Shown here piece by piece: positions 49,201 to 61,300 of a DNA stretch of 64,000 nucleotides (positions within the stretch are counted from its first letter, which is position 1; every line of letters begins with the position of its first letter). The stretch is taken from positions 2,775,029 through 2,839,028 of the forward strand of contig OZ026843.1 in NCBI GenBank assembly GCA_964023205.1. The letters run 5' to 3'. Both the position numbers and the translations under genes were made by a program. The notes beneath the pieces are model-generated. The model was not told where the DNA came from and did no database searches. It was given only the letters and a program-made list of their open reading frames with translations. This DNA is from Lutraria lutraria. Its lineage: Eukaryota; Mollusca; Bivalvia; Venerida; Mactridae.

Positions 49201-51689
49201 ACATCAATCAACTGAATATACTGTCAAATCTGTGTTAGCGGCCACCTCCAAAAAAGAACACCCTGTGAATAAAGGCCATTCTTTGACAAACCATTATTGA
49301 TTATTCTGAACATAATGCCTCAGAATAATTGTCACCCATATATTATATACTATAATACACTATTAATCAAGGTAAACAATTAAGCCCAAAAAAAAATTGT
49401 GTAATTTAAAAAAAAAATCTTTGGGGTGGGGGAATTTTTATCAAAAATAGGGGAAAAAAGTATATCATTTTAGGAGGGGAATGGGGGGCCCCTAAAAACG
49501 TCAAATGAGGGTCCTGTCACCCGTCAATAAATGCCAGACAATGTGTTTCCAATGAGTGGCCTTTGTTGACAAGACTTGAGTGTATCTAATAATCAACCAA
49601 CACCATGTTGTTACAAGAACACAATTTAGTCTGTTCCAAATCCAATATGACTCCTCAAGATATCAAGGTTTTACTGTATACCGGGACTAAGCAAAATATC
49701 CTGCAACAAAATACAGATATCTTTTAAGTGATTATATATAATTAAAGCGAAAAAAGGAATGCCAAGAACTCGGTATCATCATAATTCATGGCTAGTGTCA
49801 CATGTATCTATAATTTATTCCTATCTTTTGTCCTAATTAACAGATATTTATAGCTGAATTGCATTGCAAACGTTTCAACATTGAATTGTTGTCTGTTGCA
49901 TGAAGTATACTTGATGCAGTCATTAAAGTTTTTGTAACTATTTTGAATTATAACAGAGTTCGTAAAGTGATAACAAGACAAACTGAAAAAATCTAGGTGA
50001 CCTGGATTTTACCACTTCTGTATGAACTGGAGTAATCCTATCTAACGATAAACACATTATAATTTGTTAAAAGGATGATTAAATCTTAGTCCAGTGTTTT
50101 TATCTTTTGTTTCATGTGCATGTCTGTATCTGTCAAGTAACACACACTGCATGTTTTTCACATGCACTTTAGGTCTCAATCGTGCTCACATGCTTAAGTA
50201 CAGGTATCTTCCAACATCTATCGAAAATATTATTGGTAATTTTTTTCTTCCCACGAAAATTGGCCAACCGGAAAGCCGAATTAGTAGGGCTACCAATTAA
50301 ATAATAGCCTTATAAAATAGGGGTGTCTCACTACAGGAATAAATTTCATGTTAGCAAATTGGAATGCTTTTTTTAATTACCGCAATGAACTATTAACTCA
50401 TATAAGTACTGCACATAATGATTTAACAAATCATATTGATGATATCTTATCAGAGACGTATAGTCTCTATACCCAGTCTCAGACGGGTAAAGCAACTGTA
50501 AACCCTTTTTTGTAAATATTTCTACTTTTATCTATATAGCATATCATGGCCGATACTTTTCTACACTTTCCTATCTTTTCTATGTTTTTTAATTCTTGCG
50601 CACCGTAATATAATGGTCATGATTGACAGCAATGGATTACAGTCAACTGGTACCCAATGTCAAGTGGTACCCACTATTTTTTGGTCAAGTGGTACCCACT
50701 ATGTAGTCAAGTGGTACCCACTATGCAAATTTTATATTTAATTGATAATTGGGTGTAATTAAAACAGTGATTGCTAATTTATCAACAAACTGTTATTTAT
50801 AATTGATTGAATTGGCTGACAATTAGAAGTGTTTGCTAAGCAATTTAACAAACATTTTTGAATTTCAACCAATTAATCTATTATCACACAAATTAATAAA
50901 GTTTGTTGTATCATTTAACTATCACTCCTAATTGCTAATTTACCAAACAAACTGTTATTTATGTTTTATCGAATTAAAGTTTTGTTGTACATTGATTTAG
51001 TTGAATTTTAGTGGTGTATCAGTATGTATTTATATAAAATTATGTTTTGGATAAAAATTTATGATAAATATTATATTGTATTATACAATAATATCATATT
51101 AGGTGAGTGGGTAACTTACATTTTCAATGACATAAAACATAACTTTCTGACTCGTATTGAAAATATGTTATTTTCTATCAATGTATGGTGCTTTTTCTTT
51201 GTTAAAGTCCACATTCTAACACCACTAAGTAGGTACCATTTGACTTCATAATGGGTACCACTTGACTTCATATTGGGTACCACTTGACCAAAATATAGTG
51301 GGTACCAATTCACATTGGGTACCAGTTGACCAGCTCCCGACAGCAATTACGTAAATAAAGAAGAAGAAGAAGTATATTATACGTCTCTGATCTTAACTGA
51401 CAATTGCAGCCAATTTTAATACTATATTAATAGATATATTGAAAAGTTAATTTATATAAACTCTCACCTGTCGAAAGATATAATCTTTATTGCCTGCGAA
51501 AGATGACATTTTCCTACTCCCTACCAATTTCGAAATGTTGAAGAATCTGGCAACGTTTTCTGGTTCTTTCAGCCGTTTGCGCTGCACGTGAATTTTCCTG
51601 TTTAAACAATTAAAGCAAGCACCAGAGCTAAATTTTGACAGCAGGTTACCAGCATTAAGCCGGGTTAAACTCACTACAATAGTTGTCAT
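40278..51689 (-). CDS. ETHE1: Persulfide dioxygenase ETHE1 (mitochondrial)
   Basis: Six coding exons on the minus strand: 51689-51468, 46171-46027, 44662-44477, 44104-44012, 41780-41691 and 40435-40278, with GT-AG signals and matching phases, 297 residues. Residues 1 to about 60 are basic, hydroxylated and poor in acid, as in a mitochondrial transit peptide. The rest is a metallo-beta-lactamase fold: [18 protein letters not shown], then THVHADH at 125-131, STPGHT and [16 protein letters not shown]. The iron ligands expected from human ETHE1 (His79, His135, Asp154) fall at His126, His182 and Asp201 with identical spacing. ETHE1 oxidises glutathione persulfide to sulfite in the sulfide-oxidation pathway. 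The C-terminus is uncertain: after NLPYPKQI the frame runs to a TGA at 40278, whereas animal ETHE1 usually continues with a short segment from another exon; a possible donor (GTTTGT) sits at 40318. I found no such exon. Confidence 0.93.
41303..41500. mobile_element. Dispersed repeat fragment
   Basis: Begins AACAAGAGTGCCAGGTCACA and contains GCCCGTCAAGGGGCC. The opening resembles that of the AAGAGGGCC family at 38850 and 42012, but the body differs. In an ETHE1 intron. No termini could be defined on the right. Confidence 0.4.
42012..42455. mobile_element. Short relative of the AAGAGGGCC repeat family
   Basis: Starts AACAAGAGGGCCAAGATGGCC then CGCTCACCTGAG, and ends ACTCACCCTGAGCATTTTGTG then CATGTAAGCTAA, the same ends as the 1.1-kb element at 38850-39972. 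In an ETHE1 intron, non-coding. Confidence 0.7.
42477..42935. mobile_element. MITE with perfect 12-bp ends TTATACCCCCGC
   Basis: TTATACCCCCGC at 42477-42488 is perfectly inverted at 42924-42935 (GCGGGGGTATAA). Inside, a block of roughly 170 bases is present twice (near 42515 and 42690), each with ACATAACTCTG and AAATTGTGTCTTGCACA. About 20 bp right of the previous repeat, in an ETHE1 intron. Superfamily uncertain. Confidence 0.75.
43515..43920. repeat. Dispersed repeat with two internal units
   Basis: Two diverged units of about 160 bases share ATTCAAG.GCAGATAA.TCCAGAGTCT and GACACAA(A/G)ATTTTC, then GACAGACAAACGGACAAGGG and a right end TGCCCCCAATATTTCAGAG. Intronic in ETHE1; class unknown. 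Confidence 0.5.
45860..46005. repeat. Recent tandem duplication, unit about 74 bp
   Basis: A unit beginning ATCAAATGGAAAGAGCTATC and ending GGAACTGGGAACAG occurs twice in a row (from 45861 and from 45935) and is almost identical except in the length of an A run. It lies just 3' of ETHE1 exon 2 in the intron. Confidence 0.85.
46222..46530 (+). mobile_element. SINE with tRNA-like head
   Basis: The head GGTGGTAGAATGATGACACG followed by CTGGAC, then GGTCATGGGGTCAATTCTTG, has the order and spacing of polymerase III A and B boxes. The body matches the reverse complement of 20240-20450. Non-coding, in the long first ETHE1 intron (46172-51467). Confidence 0.6.
47680..48090. repeat. Degenerate ATATAGGA-rich repeat with a GC-rich insert
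   Basis: ATATAGGA-type strings recur about ten times at irregular spacing, interrupted by a GC-rich patch at 47870-47945 (GGGGGGTGCAGGGGACC). Recognised as repeat DNA only by its internal pattern. Confidence 0.4.
48741..49116 (+). mobile_element. hAT-like MITE (copy 2) with a 5' insertion
   Basis: From CTGCAGAG onward (48782) it is collinear and highly similar to 30344-30687 and ends GGAAACACT. The left end AGTGTTTC is separated from the rest by about 33 extra bases that end in CTGTTTC. ACTATGT precedes the left end and follows the right end, a seven-base match consistent with a slightly eroded 8-bp duplication. In the first ETHE1 intron. Confidence 0.75.
49221..49582. mobile_element. Mariner-like MITE, copy D, interrupted
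   Basis: Left end ACTGTCAAATCTGTGTTAGC with GGCCACCTCC, right end GAGTGGCCTTTG then AAGACTTGAGTGTA. The interior is split by about 150-200 bases with A- and G-rich runs near 49370-49500. Confidence 0.5.
50634..51338. mobile_element. Mutator-like inverted-repeat element with GGTACC subrepeats
   Basis: Both ends hold arms of about 95 bp that are inverted copies, each with four repeats of the type CAAGTGGTACCCACTAT. GACAGCAAT stands outside both ends (50625-50633 and 51339-51347), a 9-bp target duplication as left by Mutator-type transposases. The 0.5-kb AT-rich middle has no transposase. In the first ETHE1 intron, close to exon 1. Confidence 0.75.
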
Positions 51690-52160
51690 TGCTTCGTTAG
51701 GTAATATATCAAGCGTATATCCAAATAGTGGCAACCTCTCGTATTTATACTGAATGTAACGGCGGACGTAAACAAACTTGATCTAATTTTCTCACTGCGC
51801 ATGTCAGGGTTCAAGGACGAATTTCAGGCATTCGGTTTTCTCGTCCTTTGCGCTTACGGAAATGGCCGAGTTGTTTAGAATGACATAGTTAATGACTAAA
51901 ATCGCGCAGTCGGCACGTGCTGAACGTGACTTCAAGCTCGATGTGTAATATGATGCAAACAAACAATGCATTCACATTGACATTGAAAGTTAGCCGCCAG
52001 ATTTAATTAAGTCCTATTAAAAATGGTTGCTTTTCCAGTATGCTTTTTATGTTCATGTAGATTTGGCAATATCAAGGACTTATATACATACATTACATAA
52101 GCCCTTTTATTTTTTTATTCATTCATTTATAATCTATTCATGATACAGTTACCTGTGATA

Positions 52161-52200
52161 CAAGGACTTATATACATACATGTATGTATATAAGTCCTTG
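52161..52200. repeat. Perfect 40-bp palindrome
   Basis: CAAGGACTTATATACATACA is followed at once by its exact reverse complement with no spacer. A half copy, AAGGACTTATATACATACAT, lies 90 bases to the left (52073), and the sequence between shares ATGATACAGTTACCTGTG with the palindrome at 56273. Confidence 0.95.
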
Positions 52201-55200
52201 TCTACATAGATCCTACAGTTCATAAAAAAGATAGGCTGATAAGCAATTAATCAGTTTTTTATGTGATGTTTGAATTTGATTTAAAATCTACATTTATTTT
52301 AGTTTAAAAAATTCTCTATCAACTGGGTTATTAACATCTCGACGGTAGTACATGTAAATTCATTTGATTAGGTAGCTGGTTGTTTTAACAAAACTACTGG
52401 ATTTGATAGATTAATTAATGCTTAAGGAAATTTTGCACACAGAATAATTATAATCCTTTGAAATCTTTCTAATTTAATTAAGCATGTACTTAATTAAACA
52501 TCCTAGGCTATATTTATGAAGAAATATTTAGTAGCGTAGTTAATATGTTTATGATCCTTCATGAAGTAACTTTCTTATGTAAAAGAAACTATAAAAATAA
52601 AAGCAATCACTCACCTAGCTAGAGTTTTACCTGTATACATATATTCATCAAACCTGTATCAAACTAATAAAAATCTAATTCACAATAATTATTTTATAAG
52701 AAAAAAATCCAAAGTATAAATAAACTATGAAGATTTAATGCTTTATAATGACATTCAGCAGGGTTAAACTAATCTATTATAAAATTATCTGATATGTACA
52801 AAGAAAATACTGATTTATTGTCAGATGTGTGACTAATATTTGAAACCATTGTATCAATGTTGATGGTATGAATGAATTGATCTTCTAATATTCTATATAT
52901 AATACTGAATGTTTATAAGAGTTCTGAAGCATATAATCAGATTAAATTAGACTTGATTATTTATGTGTACTGACCAAAGAAGCGCTAGAATACAAACGTA
53001 TCACAATCAAAATGTTTCTCAATTTCGGTGGATTTTTAAAGTCTCGTAAATTGTTCCATGTCTGTTGTCCTTAGAGCGATCATATGAATTCTTATTACAT
53101 ACATACATATGTAGAAATATGCTACTAGTATCTGGGACCATTATACAGAGGTGCCAGGTAACATGTGCCTGAAGTAAAAGATAAAATCAGTGGTTTATAT
53201 TTACATATGGAATCATGATTTTTTTATGGCGTTGACATACAGAAGAAATTATTAAGAGTCTCAGAATGAGTGGTCTTTATAATAAGATGGCACTAATATT
53301 GTACTGCATGGTTCAATTAGGCTTTACTTCATTTTCTTCCATTAATGTTTATTAGCTGCGACTAGACATCTCAACATTACATATAGATGATTTTCTGTAG
53401 TTACTGTGATGAAAGGCTATACAAATAATGAGAATTGTGCTTAATGTGGGAGTATATTGTTCCTGTCAAATTGGGTCTCATATTTCCTTAAAGAACAAAT
53501 TGTTCTTTAAATAATTTTGAGCAAGATTTGGAATAGATTTTTTCCAACCAAGGTAGAAATTTGACAAATGATATTCAAATTTATTCTGAAAAACATTAAA
53601 CTGGTCCCCTGATTTCTGTCTGTACCTTAGGTGTAATGCAACATTAAATGGGAACAAGTTTAGGTGATAACCTCCCTTAGGAGACAGCCTTATACATACT
53701 AGTATATTTATACAATTGTTTTTCAATATTAAATGTCTTTTTAAACATTTGTTTTTCATTTTTCAGTAAAATTGTAATCAAGACTACCTTAGTGACCAAA
53801 GATAAGGTCTTAACAAGGACTTTGTATGATGAACATGCTGAAGTTCATTGAAGAATTTCAGTAAATACCCAGCGGCTTTGACCATTGCCATATCAATGAT
53901 GACCATGGCCAACCATAAAATACCTGTGATATGCCATGTTTGAAATTAGTGGTAATAAAATCATCTGTTATGGTAATGCTACGGCCATGTCCACTTTATT
54001 TAATTTCATTGTCATGACATATATACCGGTATATTATATAAATCAGTGGTCTTGATATTAAAGTGATCTCTAAAATGAGGTTCAACTAATTATCTGTATT
54101 TTTCATTTTATCATTATAACCCTATCTGTGAAACTCAACAAGACCAATGTAAATATTGGATAAACTTAAATATGCTTTACTGCAAAGGGAGATAATTCAC
54201 CAACATGATTTTGGATTCAGGAACTTCTACTGTACATGTAGTTCAGGTGACTGGAAATAAAATAGAAATAAAACAAACACAATTTTTATCTCACTTATTA
54301 TATATTTAACTTCAATCTTATACAACACATCAATTTTACTACCATCAGTAATGTAAGTTACCAGTACTTACAAATTACACAATCATGATCCACATGGCAA
54401 TATACCAAGTTTATATCAATCAGACGAGATGTAACAGGTAAAACAATAAATCATGCAACAATATTCGTAACAATAACTGTAATAACGAGGGGGACATAAA
54501 TAGGAGAAGAACTATTTTGATGAAAATCCAACTCTTGGGGACTGATTGTAATTTGCACATCTATCATCAAACAAACAATAATCTGGCTATATAGACACAT
54601 TTTGTAACAAATCTAATTCACAAATAAACATTTTAAAGGGGCTAAAGTCTACAACCAGATTTAAAGAGACTAGACTACAGATTTTTGATTTATTTCTTGA
54701 AAACAGATACTTCCCTTATTTGATAGAACTTAAATCAATAAAAAGTAAAATCAGGGAATACCCGGATTACAATGTTGAGTTTATATACTTCTGTACTTGC
54801 TATTAGTCATACAATGCCATTCTTAACTTTAGTCAGATTAGAAAAATTCAGTCCATTACCACTTTAAGAACATACAGCTTAAATATCCAATAAATAACCA
54901 AATCCATGCATATTAATGCAAGAATCCAATCTGCTGTTTCAACAAAGGAGTGAAAAGTCTTGAACAATTAAATCTTGCGATTTGCGTAATATATCAAAAC
55001 TCACATAGTTACATAAAAAATGACGATGATTCACTAGATCTTAACTCTTTGATTAGTTGATTTATCTGTATAATTATGTTTTATTTACAAATGCTAACAG
55101 ATAGTGAAATATTATGATATTATGAAGCAATACTGAAATTAAAACAAAACATGACGAAAGCTAAGATAAGTATTCAGAGGTGTTTAATGGAGTTCTTAAC

Positions 55201-55385
55201 AAATGTCACAAAATATAAAGAAAACAGGAAAGATTTTTTTATAAGAATATCTGACGGGTTAGACAAAAACCTTAAACAATCAGAAAATAAATGTACAATG
55301 TATGTCTGAGTTACCATAATTAATGCTTAAACTAACACAACTATGCACAACAACCACCTACTTTATCAAAGTCCTATACTATACA

Positions 55386-55463
55386 TTGAGGGCTCAGCGC
55401 AACACTGTCGTAACTTGTTCTTAATTCCATATGAGTTACGACACTGTTGCGTTGAGCCCTTGA
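55386..55463. repeat. 78-bp foldback repeat, copy 2
   Basis: TGAGGGCTCAGCGCAACACT on the left pairs with AGTGTTGCGTTGAGCCCT-type sequence on the right; loop about 20 bases. Same family as 35670-35748. Confidence 0.85.
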
Positions 55464-55512
55464 CTGTCATGTGTAATTAAGGTCTTTGTTAATGTTAGAC
55501 AAAAAAGGAATT

Positions 55513-55665
55513 TAATTAGTTGATTTGTCTGTATAGTTATGTTTTATTTACAAATGCTAGCAGAAAATTAAATGTTAAAATAATTTCCTATATTTCACTA
55601 TCTGTAAGCATTTATAAATAAAACATAACTATACAGAGTTTTTTTTACAGACAAATCAACTAATT
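55513..55665. repeat. Foldback repeat with arms of about 45 bp
   Basis: AATTAGTTGATTTGTCTGTA then TTATGTTTTATTTACAAATGC is mirrored by the sequence ending ACAGACAAATCAACTAATT. A related left arm alone occurs at about 55055. Confidence 0.8.
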
Positions 55666-56272
55666 TAAATAAACTTATTTATCCTATAACTTATCATATC
55701 TAAATATCCATCATAAAAATGGTAAAACTACAGCACAAAAGAAAATTAATATATAACTATAAACTATGATAAACAACCAACAATCAACATAAATAAAATT
55801 TACATGAAAGAAAGATAAATAAAAACTAGAATACATATTAAGCACATATTAAAATGAAGAAAAAAAACAATTAAATTTCTACAACAAACTAGAGGCTTTT
55901 GTTTTCCCTTCTGAAGTAATTTGATCACACGGAAATGTCAAGATCAATGCTTTTGTATTACGACAAGTAATACCCAATATCATGTGCTTAAATTAATATA
56001 TATAAAATATTCTTCCTGATATGGTTAATAAACAGTAGAATACAGTATAGGAATGAAACCAACATAATATCAAGCAGTTAATCATGTATTTGAACTAAAA
56101 TCATAAAGTGAAATTTATTTATTAACAGTGACAAATGATATAAAAATGTTATAAATTTGATGTTTTTTGAAAGACTGGCCATAATGCTATATACTCATGA
56201 ATACAAATATGTCAATAAATGCATTGTATAAAACAAAACAAAAAATATAATACCTAAATTGGCAATGGTGAT

Positions 56273-56382
56273 CCACAGGTAACTGTAAAAATATGAAAAA
56301 AAAAAAATTTAAAAAAAAATATTTTTTTTATATTTTTTTTTTCATATTTTTATAATCTATTCGTGATACAGTTACCTGTGTG
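56273..56382. repeat. AT-rich palindrome with CCACAGGTAACTGTA ends
   Basis: CCACAGGTAACTGTA with A/T-rich inner arms (AAAAATATGAAAAAAAAA) is mirrored by TTTTTTTTTTCATATTTTTA and TACAGTTACCTGTG; an extra 16 bases interrupt the right arm. The outer motif resembles the CCACAGGTA start of the nested palindrome at 26198. Confidence 0.8.
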
Positions 56383-58375
56383 GTGATCAGGTAGGGAAAT
56401 TGTTCCTTGGCAAAACATACAATGTAAGCATAATGCTACCTCTATGACGTAGCATAACTAAAGTAAGTTGGTACTAACTGACGTCTTGTAAACTAATACC
56501 GCTTGTGTACGGATACAATCTGTGAACAGAGACCACATGTGAACAAGTTCATCAGTGAACAAATCACATATAAACAGACAACCAATCCCTAACAGCCAAT
56601 AATGTTTAAACATAGTAATTCATTCTAACCTCTGAATAAATACTTCATTTCAAGCCATCTAGAGTTTAGTTTAGTACCGTACATACTGAAGTGTACATCT
56701 AGTACATATTGAAGTTTATATCTAAAGTAAATTAAAGGGAAGGACAGTTTAAAGGGATAAAACATTATGGAATGACAAAGAATTGCTCAAACATGTATTG
56801 CACTTTAGAAATACATAAACTAATTCTGGTAAAATAAAAAGATGTAACAAGGTAAAGTATAGGGCTTGAAGTAAAAGAAGTACACTTTAAATGGACAGCA
56901 AATACTGATAAACAGTATAACTAGATTAAAGGGGCTTTTCTCCTAATATACATCAGAATGTTAAAATTTTCAAGACATGAAAAATCTGAGCAGCATAAGC
57001 AGTATATAGAGTAAATAATAATTTGAATGATATTCAATTAATGTGTTATAAAAACAGTTCACGTTATCTTAATATGCATCATAACTAATGTTCAGAGATT
57101 AACAGTACATATTTACAGTCTACACATTTTGTGAATTATTAACAATGTGTTTAACTGTCTGAACTACTTTTCATTTACAATTTCAATCATATTAAAGTTT
57201 TGTCTTGTTTTTCACAAAAAATGTGATTTGGCGATAAGCCCCTTTAAGAAAAATGCAAAAAATAAGACTTAGAAAATCTTTGGATTAAATCTATCACAGC
57301 TGACCCAACAAAGAATGATTTAATAAAAATAAGGTCTACAAACTTAATGGTAAATAAGTAAAGGTAATTAATACAGGATTTGCTATATAATTAATGACAA
57401 GATATGTAAAAATTCTGATTGTAAAATGTTTCCTATATATTCCTTTATATAATTGCATGTTTTACACATTCCATGAAATTCGCACATACAAAATGTTTCA
57501 TCTTTAGAGAGATAAATTTGTAAAAACTAGACATGAATTTCTGTCTACACAACCTATTGTTTTATGACTATAATCTACTTCATGACAAAAAAAGCTACAC
57601 ACACACGAAAAATATTTTTTTTCAAGTGCGTTATAAAAAGAAATTAAATCTAAAACATTCAAAGGAACAAAATATATCAGGTCAAACAATTAACAAAGAA
57701 GAAACAAAAGGCAGAATAAATATTTGTAGTAAAATTATGTACAGAATTATAACAGAATCAACAAACAAGATATACTAAAGGTAAAATTACACATGGAATG
57801 AAGAATTATAAAATAATACATGAGATGGCAGTTAATATTCAAATCATAGGATAACAGAAAATTTATGTAACATTATGTTGCTCATTGGTCTCATCTTAAG
57901 CCTTCCAGCAGAACTAAAATGGTGAAAATAATTAGAGTTACAAAGAAGAAAAGTCTCAAATCCTCCCTTCTTATTGTGTAAAATCAATGAAAACATTCTA
58001 CTTTACTGATAGAGTAAATTTAAAACATCAACATTTTGTTCATAGGCTAAAACTCATTTGATTTGAGACATGTAGTATAAATGATATCAGTAGAATATCA
58101 TTGTCAAAAGTTTACAATTCCTAAGCAATCAGAATGAAATATTAAAGAACATCAATAAAAAATAGTCTTTCATTAGATAAACATCAATAAAAAGTTTAAC
58201 TGATTATTAACAAAGAATGCTATTTCTCTATAGCTATAATTATCAGACCTCTACAATCGTAAGCACATGGTTAATAGACAGTAACATTCCTTAATCAATC
58301 ATAACAATTCAAACTGATCCAATTACTGGCAATTTACTTTAACATTCATAATGCTAAAAGCACCCAAGATATGAT

Positions 58376-61300
58376 CTACAGCTTCAGTGAGCTTTTGGAA
58401 GACGACATATTGAACGCCATTGCACCCCGACATATGCATTTCAGTTCATCGACCAGTGTCTCGTATCTGTAGGATGCACGAATGTCAGGGACGTTGGTAC
58501 GGCTAACATCATTTCCCACCACCCCTTCTTTTGTGTAATTCAATCCAAGCCAATGTTGTTTCACCTAAAATGGAAGCAAATTATTGCAATGTATCTAACA
58601 GGATTAAAAAATTAACTACAAATATTTCAATACAAGAAAATATTTCTTGGCCTGGACAATGTTTCATTCAGGAACTCTGTGATACTTCCTACAGAACACC
58701 AATTTAAGTTGGATCTCAAAAGCTTTAAGTTGGCTATCAAATGATATATTTGAGAGCCAACTTAAAAGCTTTTGAGATCCAAATTAAGATCATTTGAGGA
58801 CCTACATTTATAAATAATTTGATGACATATTTGAATTATTTGAGGACCAACTTAAATCTTTAAGCACTTACTTAAATCATTTGAGAACTAACTTTAATAA
58901 TTCAATGGCATACTTAATTCATTCAAAGACCATCTCAATCATACATTGACCTACATAAACAATTGGAGGACCAATTTAAATAATTTTCCTTACCATATGA
59001 GGGAAGCCACTTTGATTGACACTATTTCTAGCAATTTCACACATGTCACAAGTAGATAGCTTCCACACTTGTGCAGCAATACTGTATTCTTCCATTAGAG
59101 GTTCCTACATACAGAAAGAAATTCACAAATCAGAATATATCAACAGTGTTATATTAGTTTCTTTTCTAGGCTTTAGGTTTAACAACAGAATTTCACATGA
59201 TGAGTGACTCTGTAAGTCCATGTAGTTAACATTGAGTACCGGTATGTTAAGTCGGTAGACCCTGGTTGTTTAAACTTTGAGCACAGCACCTGTGCTCTGT
59301 AACAGTTCATTGAAGACATTCTTCCTAGTCTTAATCACTTATTTGAGTGATTCATGTAGAGAATATGACAGATTTCTTACAGAGAATGAAAATCATAGAA
59401 TACAACTTAGGTTAGCTGCTAAATGGAATTATAGTGTTTCTGTATTACCATTGAAAAACAACAACACAAAACCAAAATACTGCTTACAGAAAATATTTAT
59501 CTTTATTTCTATATTATTGATCAGTATGAATCTGTTGCTTCCATGACAACTTCATCATAAGAAATATTATTCAGAAGTGTTCCTAAGTACTTCATTCTAC
59601 CAATAATGCTAACATTTGATCTAAATGAATCTGATCAAAGAGTTAAGTAATATATTTCTGCATACATGCTAATGATTGAATTCTCTAAATGAACCAGTCT
59701 ATACTATTTATAATCATTATTACTTAGCTTTATAAAAGATCATCAAGTAATGATGAGGTGTTATACAACAAATTTCATGTGAGTGAATTTCATACTGAAT
59801 ACCACTATTGCTTAAGCCATGATTGCAATTTTTACTTACTTTTGTGAAATGAAACTGTAAAGGATCATCTGTTGATAGGGAGACATTGAGGCCCCTAGCA
59901 AAGTATTCTGGCAATGGGTTTCTGTGATAGTTAAGGAACAAAGAATTGTTGCTAAGTGGTGACATGGCAATACCAATCTGTGACAGGTAGTATAAATACT
60001 GCATAACTGGAACCTGAAATTGTGAATAATCAGGTTTAATAGACAAATATGAAAATAGCAAATACTTACAGAGATACAATGAACAAATTTATAGTTTGAT
60101 GCATAAAAAATAACTAACTAGTCATGTAACTTAAGAATTACAAAACAATGCAGCAAAACTATATTAAATGCTTCAATAATCTCTTACAATGAATGTACAT
60201 ATAACACATGTAGCAGAACACTTTAAGGTAACACTTAATCTTCACATATTCATAATGCTTACTAGGATCCCCACCCAAAAACTTGGTACTTCATAAAAAA
60301 ACCACTAAATTTTGACCAATTATTTCCAACTTAACATTAAAGATGTAGCAGTTTATAAAATGTTCCAAAGCAATACAAAGAACTGATTTTACAATGATTT
60401 TGTTTGTACTAAAGATGTACTAGGGAGTTAATTTTACCTTTCTCAGCATCAGACCATGTGATATGTTTTCAGCAAACATGAATGCCGCAACAAGGTGAGT
60501 CACATTACCTGCCTCTCCACAATGTGGACGTAACACAAACGTGTTCAACCCCCGCTCCCTGATAAAAAAAAAAATTACGTTCTTTTGTTAACCTTTCAAA
60601 TCAATATTTAATAGATTCATTATTTCACAGGGGTGTCAATAGAGCCAAATTAAAAATCATGAAAATCATACGCTGCCGACCATTTTTGCCAAAAAAGAGG
60701 CCTTCAACCACACTGTTTCCATATTTAACTCAGTTTGTATTAAAGAAAATCCTTCACAGCTGAGATTAAATTAACCATAACTTTACCATTTCTTGAGATA
60801 TTTTCATCAAATAACTTTTATTGTGCCCAGAAATTATAGTTCTTTCAGGACAGATATATCCAAAATATTGTCACCTGATTATAATTATTATAAAGTACTT
60901 GATTGTGGTAATGGTCTTGGACTAGAAATCACCAGTCTCTTACCACTGAGGGTTTGAATTCCACCCGCAACCAGACAATTTTCACAGGTGAGGAAGTTGT
61001 CTAGCTGGCTTACAACAGGTTGGTGGTTCTATCCTGGTGTATACTTAGGATCTCCCTCTACCACTAAAGCTGGAATGACCCTGTCTGTTGATTTGATATT
61101 AATATAGTAATATTCTTACCTTCTGAAATGATTGAGTACCACAAGATTGGCATACATGTAGTAGATGTAGTAACTGTATGGTGGATTATCTGCCTGGGTC
61201 CATTCATCAGGCATTGGTACATTGCCATCAAACCTGATATGTTCAGTCTTAGATTCATCATCCACTGAGTCTAAACCTGTCACCTAGAATAATTGAATGA

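Larger units (their letters stand above)
51735..58375. other. Gene-free stretch between ETHE1 and AMPD
   Basis: AT-rich DNA upstream of ETHE1 and downstream of AMPD; part is probably the AMPD 3' UTR. I recognise no exon. It contains several perfect or near-perfect palindromes (52161, 55386, 55513, 56273) listed separately. Confidence 0.5.
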
